DNA from: Rhodococcus tibetensis
GTDB lineage: Bacteria > Actinomycetota > Actinomycetes > Mycobacteriales > Mycobacteriaceae
Assembly: GCF_024438035.1 (NCBI RefSeq)
Contig: NZ_JANFQF010000006.1
Span: 124,001-188,000, forward strand
Length of the DNA stretch: 64,000 bases
Direction of reading: 5' to 3'
Positions within the stretch are counted from its first letter, which is position 1; each line of letters opens with the position of its first letter. The notes under the pieces were generated by a model. The model was given only the letters and a program-made list of their open reading frames with translations. It was not told the DNA's origin and searched no databases. Positions 57,393-64,000 of the stretch are shown piece after piece. A program made the translations under genes and the position numbers.

Positions 57393-58952
57393 ATGGACAA
57401 TCTGAACTGGCTGCTGCAGGGGTTCGAGCAAGCAGCCACACCCATGAATCTGCTCTACGCGTGCATCGGCGTACTCCTCGGCACGGCGGTCGGCGTGCTC
57501 CCGGGCATCGGACCGGCCATGACCGTGGCCCTCCTGCTTCCCGTCACCTACAACGTCAGCCCGAGCGCCGCGTTCATCATGTTCGCCGGCATCTACTACG
57601 GCGGCATGTACGGCGGCTCGACCACGTCCATCCTGCTGAACACGCCGGGGGAGTCGTCGTCGGTGATCACGGCGATCGAGGGCAACAAGATGGCGAGAGC
57701 CGGCAGGGCCGCGCAGGCCCTGGCGACCGCCGCGATCGGGTCGTTCGTCGCCGGGTCGATCGGCACGATGCTCCTGGTGCTGTTCGCACCCATGGTGTCG
57801 AGTTTCGCGGTCACCCTCGGAGCCCCGTCCTACCTCGCGATCATGCTGCTTGCGCTCGTCGCCGTCACAGCGGTGCTGGGGAGCTCGAAACTCCGCGGAT
57901 GCATCTCGCTCTTGCTCGGGCTCGCGATCGGACTGGTCGGAATCGACTTCCTCACCGGGCAACCGCGCGCCACGTTCGGAATTCCGCAGCTGTCCGACGG
58001 CATCGATATCGTCGTCGTGGCTGTCGCCGTCTTTGCGCTCGGCGAAGCCCTCTGGGTCGCGGCGCACCTCCGCCGCCGACCGGCCGAGGTCATTCCAGTG
58101 GGGCGGCCGTGGATGGGTAAGAAGGACTGGAAACGGTCGTGGAAGCCGTGGCTGCGGGGCACCGCATACGGATTCCCCTTCGGTGCTCTTCCCGCAGGCG
58201 GCGCCGAGCTCCCCACCTTCCTCTCCTACATCACCGAGAAGAAGCTGTCGAAGCACAAGGACGAATTCGGCAAGGGTGCCATCGAAGGGGTTGCAGGACC
58301 GGAGGCAGCCAACAACGCCTCGGCGGCCGGCACGCTCGTGCCCATGCTGTCGCTCGGTCTGCCCACCAACGCGACCGCGGCAGTCATGCTCACCGCCTTC
58401 GTCTCGTATGGGATCCAGCCTGGGCCGACTCTGTTCGAGAAGGAACCGCTTCTCATCTGGACGTTGATCGCGAGCCTGTTCATCGGCAACTTTCTGCTGC
58501 TGGTCCTGAACCTCCCGCTCGCACCGCTGTGGGCAAAGCTGCTCCGCACCCCGCGCCCGTATCTGTACGCGGGAATCCTCTTCTTCGCCGCACTCGGTGT
58601 CTTCGCGGTCAATCTCCAGTGGCTCGACCTGGCGCTGCTCCTGATCTTCGGCCTGATGGGTCTGATGATGCGCAGGTTCGGACTGCCCGTGCTGCCTCTG
58701 ATCATCGGCGTCATCCTCGGACCGCGCATCGAACGCCAACTGCGGCAGAGCCTGCAGCTCGGTGGCGGCGATTGGGGAAGTCTGTTCACCGAGCCGGTGG
58801 CGATCATCGTCTACGCCATCATCGTGCTTCTGCTTCTCGCCCCGCTCGTCGCGAAGTTCATCCGTTCGCGGTTGCCCGTTCCCACATTCGATTTCCCCGA
58901 AGGACCGTCCGGCGACGGCTCCTCGGACACCAGAGAGAAGGCCCACGCATGA
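57393..58952 (+). CDS. tctA: tripartite tricarboxylate transporter large membrane subunit
   Basis: A 519-residue TctA with about 11-12 membrane segments. Family markers: [21 protein letters not shown] and [20 protein letters not shown] near the N terminus, [16 protein letters not shown], and the second-half repeat [19 protein letters not shown]. It carries the substrate across the membrane with TctB, driven by ion gradients. Its stop overlaps the start of the universal stress protein. Confidence 0.94.
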   Translation: MDNLNWLLQGFEQAATPMNLLYACIGVLLGTAVGVLPGIGPAMTVALLLPVTYNVSPSAAFIMFAGIYYGGMYGGSTTSILLNTPGESSSVITAIEGNKMARAGRAAQALATAAIGSFVAGSIGTMLLVLFAPMVSSFAVTLGAPSYLAIMLLALVAVTAVLGSSKLRGCISLLLGLAIGLVGIDFLTGQPRATFGIPQLSDGIDIVVVAVAVFALGEALWVAAHLRRRPAEVIPVGRPWMGKKDWKRSWKPWLRGTAYGFPFGALPAGGAELPTFLSYITEKKLSKHKDEFGKGAIEGVAGPEAANNASAAGTLVPMLSLGLPTNATAAVMLTAFVSYGIQPGPTLFEKEPLLIWTLIASLFIGNFLLLVLNLPLAPLWAKLLRTPRPYLYAGILFFAALGVFAVNLQWLDLALLLIFGLMGLMMRRFGLPVLPLIIGVILGPRIERQLRQSLQLGGGDWGSLFTEPVAIIVYAIIVLLLLAPLVAKFIRSRLPVPTFDFPEGPSGDGSSDTREKAHA

Positions 58953-59335
58953 TCGTCGTCGGTTACACCCCGGACCGGTACGGAGAGGCGGCTCTCGAAC
59001 ACGGCCTCGCGGAAGCACGGCTGCGGAACACGTCGCTGGTAGTGATCAACTCGTCGAAGGGCGACTCCCTCGCCGATCAGTCGTTCGCCGACCACACTCA
59101 GCTGCAGAAGTTGGAGGATCGGCTGGCGGCCAGCGGCGTCGAACACGAGGTCCGGCAGATCGTGGGCGACGAGGTCGTCGACGTGATCATCGAGGCGACG
59201 ACCGCGCCGACCGCCGAGATGCTCGTCATCGGCATCCGCGACCGCACCCCGGTCGGGAAGCTGCTGATGGGAAGCACTGCGCAACGCCTGCTGCTGTCCT
59301 GCCGCAGGCCCGTCCTGGCCGTCAAGCCCGACTGA
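58949..59335 (+). CDS. universal stress protein (UspA) family
   Basis: A 128-residue UspA domain: [20 protein letters not shown] at the N terminus and the ATP-type motif region [20 protein letters not shown] near the C terminus, suggesting an ATP-binding USP. Its ATG overlaps the tctA stop (ATGA), so it is translated with the transporter. That placement suggests a regulatory or ATP/AMP-sensing role for the transporter. Confidence 0.92.
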   Translation: MIVVGYTPDRYGEAALEHGLAEARLRNTSLVVINSSKGDSLADQSFADHTQLQKLEDRLAASGVEHEVRQIVGDEVVDVIIEATTAPTAEMLVIGIRDRTPVGKLLMGSTAQRLLLSCRRPVLAVKPD

Positions 59336-59341
59336 CCACCT

Positions 59342-59383
59342 GTGCGTACTTGTCAACTACCCGCGATCTTGACAAGTACGCAC
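59342..59383. terminator. bidirectional terminator between USP and yaaA
   Basis: Perfect 15-bp stem: GTGCGTACTTGTCAA at 59342-59356 pairs with 59369-59383; 12-base loop. It lies between the convergent stops, 7 bases after the USP stop and 4 before the yaaA stop. Confidence 0.85.
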
Positions 59384-59386
59384 GGT

Positions 59387-60130
59387 TCAGTCGGTGAGGA
59401 TGATCAACTCCCGCTTCGAGGCGACCTCGACGCGGAGTCCGGCCTTCGACGCCACCCGGGCCACTCCGCGTACGTCGTGAGGTTCGGCTCGGGAGAGGGT
59501 GAGTGCGCGGGCGAGCAGGCCCTTGTGGTGCTTGTTGAAATGGCTGACGACGGTGCGGGTGCCGTCCGACTTCTCGGTGAGCACGGTGGCGATCACTGCG
59601 TCGGGGATCGGGCCGAGCTGCTGATACGTCCCGGATCGTAGGTCGACGACGAGGCCATCTGCTTCCGCGGTGATTGCCCGGCTCAATTGCGGTTTCCACA
59701 GCGCGCGGAGAGTTCCCACGCCGGGCAGCTTCGACCCGCCGGACAACCGGTAGGCGGGGATCAGGTCACCTGCGCGCACCGCGCCGAACAAGGCGGATCC
59801 CATCGCGAGGCGCGAGAGCGCCTTCGACCTCTGGGCCTTGGTGAAGGACTTCGCGTCGAGCGCGTCGAAGAGGACGCCGGTATATCGCTCCAACGCCGGC
59901 CGGGTCGGCGACACCCACAGCTTGGCGTTCCGCTCGATCTCGTCGGCCTGCGTGGGGCCGAGGGCCAGTGCCTCCTGCGACGCCTCCGCATCGGCGGCGA
60001 GGGTCACCAGTGCCGAGACCAGCACCTCGCGAGTCTCGGTGAGCTGCGGCATGGACAACTCGGCCAGGTCGAGGGGTGCGTCGGCACCACCGTCGGACTT
60101 GGTTTCTGAGGGAGGAAGTAACACCAGCAC
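59387..60130 (-). CDS. yaaA: YaaA family peroxide stress protein
   Basis: A 247-residue DUF328/YaaA protein. The N terminus MLVLLPPSETKSDGGADAPL is the family marker, with GSALFGAVRAGDLIPAYRLS and SHFNKHHKGLLARALTLSR later. In E. coli YaaA limits free iron and protects DNA during peroxide stress. ATG at 60130. It is divergent from proS. Confidence 0.9.
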   Translation of the reverse strand: MLVLLPPSETKSDGGADAPLDLAELSMPQLTETREVLVSALVTLAADAEASQEALALGPTQADEIERNAKLWVSPTRPALERYTGVLFDALDAKSFTKAQRSKALSRLAMGSALFGAVRAGDLIPAYRLSGGSKLPGVGTLRALWKPQLSRAITAEADGLVVDLRSGTYQQLGPIPDAVIATVLTEKSDGTRTVVSHFNKHHKGLLARALTLSRAEPHDVRGVARVASKAGLRVEVASKRELIILTD

Positions 60131-60207
60131 GGCCGAAACCCTACCGATCGGCGGTGAAGCAGTGCCGACGCAGTGGTGCAGCCATCAGCGGACTATTCTG
60201 ATGACCC

Positions 60208-61953
60208 GTGATTACCCGCCTCTCCCACCTGTTCCTCCGCACCCTGCGCGACGACCCCGCCGACGCCGAGGTCCCGAGTCACAAGCTGCTGGTCCGCGCC
60301 GGATACGTCCGTCGTATCGCTCCGGGTGTGTACTCGTGGCTGCCGTTGGGTCTGCGCGTACTGCGCGAGGTCGAGCGGGTGGTGCGGGAAGAGATGAACG
60401 CGATCGGTGGCCAGGAAATCTCCCTGCCCGCGCTGCTGCCGCGCGAACCGTACGAGGCGTCCAACCGCTGGACCGAGTACGGCGACGGACTGTTCCGCCT
60501 CAAGGACCGCAAGGGTGGGGACTACCTGCTGGGCCCCACTCACGAGGAGCTGTTCGCCCTCACCGTCAAGGGTGAGTACAACTCCTACAAGGACTTCCCG
60601 GTCACTCTGTACCAGGTGCAGACCAAGTACCGCGACGAGGAGCGGCCACGCGCCGGAATTCTCCGCGGCCGCGAATTCATCATGAAGGACTCGTATTCCT
60701 TCGACCTCACCGACGACGGCCTCACCGCGTCGTACCAGGCCCACCGCGACGCCTACGCGAAAATCTTCACCCGTCTCGGCGTCAAGTACGTGATCGTGTC
60801 CGCGACGTCCGGCGCGATGGGTGGCAGCGCGTCGGAGGAGTTCCTCGCCGAGAGCGAGATCGGTGAGGACACCTACGTCCGCTGCCTCGAGTCCGGTTAC
60901 GCCGCCAACGTCGAGGCCGTGAAGACCCTGGCTCCCGACGCCGTCCCGTTCGACGGACTGCCTGCCGCGAAGGTGCACGACACACCGGACACCCCCACGA
61001 TCGCGACGCTCGTCGACTGGGCCAACGGCGCCGACCTCGGCTGGAAAGTCACCGCCGCGGACACACTGAAGAACATCCTGGTCAAGACCCGGCAGCCCGG
61101 TGGGAAGTGGGAACTGCTCGGCATCGGTGTTCCCGGCGACCGCGAGGTGGACGACAAGCGTCTCGGTGCTTCCCTCGAGCCCGCGGAGTTCGAACTACTC
61201 ACCGAGGCCGACTTCGCGGCCAACCCCTTCCTGGTCAAGGGCTACATCGGACCGAAGGCGCTGCAAGCCAACGGTGTTCGTTACCTCGTCGACCCGCGGA
61301 TCGTCGACGGAACCAGCTGGATCACCGGTGCCGACGAGCCGGGCAAGCACGTGGTGGGGCTCGTCGCGGGCCGCGACTTCACCCCGGACGGCACCATCGA
61401 GGCCGCCGAGGTTCGCGACGGCGACCCGTCACCCGACGGAGCCGGTGCGCTCGTCGCGGCCCGGGGCATCGAGATCGGTCACGTCTTCCAGCTCGGCCGC
61501 AAGTACACCGACGTGTTCTCCGTGGACGTGCTCGGCGAGAACGGCAAGCCCGTCCGCCCGACCATGGGCTCCTACGGGGTGGGCGTCTCCCGCCTCGTCG
61601 CCGTGATCGCGGAACAGCACCACGACGAGAAGGGTCTGCGCTGGCCGGCCGAGGTGTCGCCCGCGGATGTGCACGTGGTGATCGCCAACAAGGACGAGAC
61701 CGCCCGGGAAGGCGCCGAGGGGCTCGCCGCCGAACTCGACAAGGCCGGTCTCGAGGTGATCCTCGACGATCGCAAGGCGTCGCCCGGCGTGAAGTTCAAG
61801 GACTCCGAACTGCTCGGTGTCCCGCTCGTCGTGGTCGTCGGCCGCGGCTGGGGCGAGGGCAAGGTCGAGGTCCGCGACCGCTTCACCGGCGAGAGCCGCG
61901 AGGTGGCCGCCGAGTCCGCGCTGAGCGAGATCGTCAAGGCTGTCAGGGGCTGA
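60208..61953 (+). CDS. proS: prolyl-tRNA synthetase
   Basis: A 581-residue class II synthetase of the bacterial type with the INS editing domain between motifs 2 and 3. Motif 1 is around [20 protein letters not shown]; motif 2 [20 protein letters not shown]; motif 3 [21 protein letters not shown]-terminal anticodon-binding domain follows ([20 protein letters not shown]). GTG start at 60208, about 77 bases from the divergent yaaA start. Confidence 0.96.
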   Translation: MITRLSHLFLRTLRDDPADAEVPSHKLLVRAGYVRRIAPGVYSWLPLGLRVLREVERVVREEMNAIGGQEISLPALLPREPYEASNRWTEYGDGLFRLKDRKGGDYLLGPTHEELFALTVKGEYNSYKDFPVTLYQVQTKYRDEERPRAGILRGREFIMKDSYSFDLTDDGLTASYQAHRDAYAKIFTRLGVKYVIVSATSGAMGGSASEEFLAESEIGEDTYVRCLESGYAANVEAVKTLAPDAVPFDGLPAAKVHDTPDTPTIATLVDWANGADLGWKVTAADTLKNILVKTRQPGGKWELLGIGVPGDREVDDKRLGASLEPAEFELLTEADFAANPFLVKGYIGPKALQANGVRYLVDPRIVDGTSWITGADEPGKHVVGLVAGRDFTPDGTIEAAEVRDGDPSPDGAGALVAARGIEIGHVFQLGRKYTDVFSVDVLGENGKPVRPTMGSYGVGVSRLVAVIAEQHHDEKGLRWPAEVSPADVHVVIANKDETAREGAEGLAAELDKAGLEVILDDRKASPGVKFKDSELLGVPLVVVVGRGWGEGKVEVRDRFTGESREVAAESALSEIVKAVRG

Positions 61954-61967
61954 TCAAACCGCCCCAC

Positions 61968-62016
61968 GCCTTTCGTCCGGACTGTTAGCTTGGCCTGACA
62001 CGTCCGGACGAAAGGC
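61968..62016. promoter_or_regulatory. 15-bp inverted repeat over the acyl-CoA dehydrogenase ribosome binding site
   Basis: GCCTTTCGTCCGGAC (61968-61982) and GTCCGGACGAAAGGC (62002-62016) are perfect reverse complements with a 19-base spacer; each arm also contains the palindrome GTCCGGAC. The right arm includes GAAAGG, the ribosome binding site of the gene starting at 62022. It could end proS transcripts, hide the binding site in read-through mRNA, or bind a dimeric repressor. Confidence 0.65.
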
Positions 62017-62021
62017 TTGCT

Positions 62022-63752
62022 GTGACGAATGCCCTGCTGTTCGATCCGACCTCCTACGATCCCGAGCATTTCGATCCGGAGACGCGCAGACTGCTGCGGG
62101 CGCTGATCGAGTGGTTCGAGTCGCGGGGCAAGAAGCGGCTGCTCGAGGACGATCTCGAGGCCGCGTGGCCCGACGACTTCCTGGAGTTCGTGAAACGGGA
62201 GAAGCTGTTCGCGAAGTTCCTCACGCCTGCCGACCTGGCGGGCGGCGACCCGGACAAGCGCTGGGATGCCGCACGCAACGCCGCCCTCAGTGAAATCTTC
62301 GGCTTCTACGGTCTGGCGTACTGGTACGCGTGGCAGGTGACCATTCTGGGTCTCGGCCCCATCTGGATGAGCGGGAACCGTGCCGCGAAGGAACGGGCCG
62401 CGACGCTCCTCGACGACGGCGGGGTGCTCGCGTTCGGGCTGTCGGAGAAGGAACACGGCGCGGACGTCTACTCGACGGACATGCTGCTGACCCCTGCGGA
62501 GAACGACCCGGGCCTCGCGTTCACCGCGAGCGGCGACAAGTACTACATCGGCAACGGCAACGTCGCGGGCATGGTGTCGGTGTTCGGCAGGCGTACCGAT
62601 GTGGAGGGCAGCGACGGGTACGTCTTCTTTCTCGCGGACAGCCGCCACCCGGCATACCACCTGCAGGGCAATGTGGTGCACGGCCAGATGTACGTCAGCA
62701 CGTTCCGGCTCGAGGACTACCCGGTGCGGGAAGAAGACATTCTCCACACCGGGGTCGCCGCGTTCGAGGCGGCGCTGAACACGGTCAACGTCGGCAAGTT
62801 CAACCTGTGCACGGGCTCCATCGGGATCTCCGAGCATGCGTTCTACGAGTCGATCACCCACGCGCACAACAGGATTCTGTACGGCAACCCGGTCACCGAT
62901 TTCGCGCACGTGCGCGGAAACTTCGTCGACGCCTACAGCCGGCTGATTGCGATGAAGCTGTTCAGCGCGCGCTCCGTCGACTATTTCCGCAGCGCGAGTC
63001 GTGGCGATCGCCGGTACCTGCTGTTCAACCCGATGACGAAGGCGAAGGTCACCTCCGAAGGGGAGAAGGTGATCGCGCTCCTGCACGACGTGATCGCGGC
63101 GAAGGGGTACGAGAAGAACACCTACTTCCGCGAGGCCGCCCAGTTGATCGGCACCCTCCCGAAGCTCGAGGGCACCGTGCACGTCAACGTGGGCCTCATT
63201 CTGAAGTTCATGCCGAACTACCTGCTCAACCCGGCGGAATACCCGGAGATCGGCACCCGGCTCGACGCCGCCGACGACACCTTCTTCTGGGCGCAGGGTC
63301 CGACCCGCGGTGCGGGCAAGATCCAGTTCCACGACTGGACGAAAACCTATGATGCGCACTCGGACGTCCCCAACGTGGCCCGGTTCTCCGAGCAGGCGAC
63401 CGCGTTGCGGGAACTGCTCACCACCGCCCCGCCCGACGCGGCCCAGCAGAAGGATCTCGACTTCCTGCTCGACCTCGGGCACCTGTTCTCGCTCGTGGTC
63501 TACGGGCACCTGATCCTCGAACAATCCGTGATCGCCGGCATCGATCGCGTTCTGATCGACCAGATCTTCGACTTCCAGATCCGCGACTTTTCCGGTTATG
63601 CCGTTGCGCTGTACGGCAAATCCTCCGCCACCGAGGCGCAGCAGAAGTGGGCGCTCGGCGCGATACGCCGCCCGGTGGTGGACGCGGAGCGATTCTCGCG
63701 AGTGTGGACCCAGGTGGAGAGCTACGACGGGGCTTACGAGATGCGCGCGTAG
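62022..63752 (+). CDS. acyl-CoA dehydrogenase / oxidase family protein
   Basis: A 576-residue flavoprotein of the acyl-CoA dehydrogenase fold: an N-terminal helical region, a middle beta domain with LAFGLSEKEHGADVYSTDML and GDKYYIGNGNVAGMVSVFGR, and C-terminal helices (NVGKFNLCTGSIGISEHAFY). It is longer than short-chain dehydrogenases (about 380), nearer to the long-chain or FadE5-like group. It oxidises an acyl-CoA at the alpha-beta position; chain length unknown. GTG start at 62022. Sits alone after proS. Confidence 0.88.
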   Translation: MTNALLFDPTSYDPEHFDPETRRLLRALIEWFESRGKKRLLEDDLEAAWPDDFLEFVKREKLFAKFLTPADLAGGDPDKRWDAARNAALSEIFGFYGLAYWYAWQVTILGLGPIWMSGNRAAKERAATLLDDGGVLAFGLSEKEHGADVYSTDMLLTPAENDPGLAFTASGDKYYIGNGNVAGMVSVFGRRTDVEGSDGYVFFLADSRHPAYHLQGNVVHGQMYVSTFRLEDYPVREEDILHTGVAAFEAALNTVNVGKFNLCTGSIGISEHAFYESITHAHNRILYGNPVTDFAHVRGNFVDAYSRLIAMKLFSARSVDYFRSASRGDRRYLLFNPMTKAKVTSEGEKVIALLHDVIAAKGYEKNTYFREAAQLIGTLPKLEGTVHVNVGLILKFMPNYLLNPAEYPEIGTRLDAADDTFFWAQGPTRGAGKIQFHDWTKTYDAHSDVPNVARFSEQATALRELLTTAPPDAAQQKDLDFLLDLGHLFSLVVYGHLILEQSVIAGIDRVLIDQIFDFQIRDFSGYAVALYGKSSATEAQQKWALGAIRRPVVDAERFSRVWTQVESYDGAYEMRA

Positions 63753-64000
63753 TGCAAGTTCCGGGGCTCCTTCTCCGGGGCGCGAGTGTCAGCGGTTGCG
63801 ACTTCGGGCGCGGAGAGGCCGGCACCGGGGAGTGGGGGAAGGTTCACCCCAGGGTGGCTGGCCTCGGAGGTGTGGGCACTGCATTCTGAAGTGGCGGCAC
63901 GGACTTCTCACCACGCACGGTGGATACGACAGGCGCGAATCAGACCCGACCGGTTGACCTTTCGCGGCGGACGTCTCCGAAATCCGCTCCCAGAAGGCGG
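63753..64000. other. 248-base 3' edge without a recognisable gene
   Basis: No frame here shows a credible start with a ribosome binding site or a recognisable motif on either strand. The longest open stretches are GC-driven shadows. The region could be intergenic or hold the distal end of a gene beyond the window. Confidence 0.4.

Noticed and set aside
57228-59018. 596-codon minus-strand frame
   Set aside because: Lies antisense to tctB-tctA; highly charged, no hydrophobic core and no start signal.
61572-63524. 650-codon minus-strand frame
   Set aside because: Shadow of proS and the acyl-CoA dehydrogenase; Val/Glu/Arg-rich composition and no motif.
63753-64000. Transposase remnant on the minus strand
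   Set aside because: A short open stretch there has no match I can defend and no inverted repeats.

Overview
The window reads as a stretch of actinobacterial chromosome of high G+C content from the mycolic-acid-producing order Mycobacteriales, most likely Rhodococcus. Support for this: a mycothione reductase (mycothiol users), frequent GTG starts, 1-4 base start/stop overlaps, a DtxR/IdeR-like box, and a gene order close to the Mycobacterium tuberculosis Rv2904c-Rv2850c region. The genus is my inference from gene content; no database search was possible.

Layout. (1) 1-9.3 kb: the 3' end of tex, a membrane protein, rplS, lepB, rnhB, a DUF2469 protein, a patatin-like phospholipase, an antisense HAD-like gene, and yraN-comM-dprA. 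(2) 9.3-15.3 kb: a possible 24-residue amphipathic peptide gene, an acyl-CoA carboxylase beta subunit, a siderophore-interacting protein behind an IdeR-type box, a decayed Bcr/CflA transporter remnant, xerC, a MinD/ParA-like ATPase and an M23 peptidase. (3) 15.5-20 kb: rpsB-tsf-pyrH-frr-cdsA (translation, UMP phosphorylation, phospholipid precursor). (4) 20-30.6 kb: methyltransferase, CitE-like lyase, LapA-domain protein, rlmN, then dxr-rip1-ispG (two MEP isoprenoid genes around the site-2 protease), a GNAT protein, a penicillin-binding lipoprotein and a small BRCT-like protein. (5) 30.6-39.1 kb: APC permease with its GAF-LuxR regulator, divergent acyl-CoA synthetase, map-cobQ, and a GntR/ABC locus whose ATPase is a pseudogene. 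(6) 39.2-53.4 kb: mycothione reductase and two alpha/beta hydrolases, mqo, a GNAT protein, then a cobalamin riboswitch leading a ChlID-type chelatase-cobO-cobB-cobE-cysG operon, a DHA2 exporter and a Baeyer-Villiger-type monooxygenase. (7) 53.4-59.4 kb: a CitA/CitB-type two-component system divergent from tctC-tctB-tctA and a coupled universal stress protein. (8) 59.4-64 kb: yaaA, proS, and an acyl-CoA dehydrogenase whose ribosome binding site lies in a 15-bp inverted repeat.

Most of the window is housekeeping. The less ordinary parts are two decayed genes (Bcr/CflA transporter at 12.1-12.7 kb, ABC ATPase at 38.0-38.8 kb), the candidate small peptide upstream of the carboxylase, the inverted repeat over the acyl-CoA dehydrogenase start, palindromes between citA and tctC, and the B12-controlled chelatase operon. 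I see no CRISPR array, rRNA, tRNA, prophage or complete insertion sequence.
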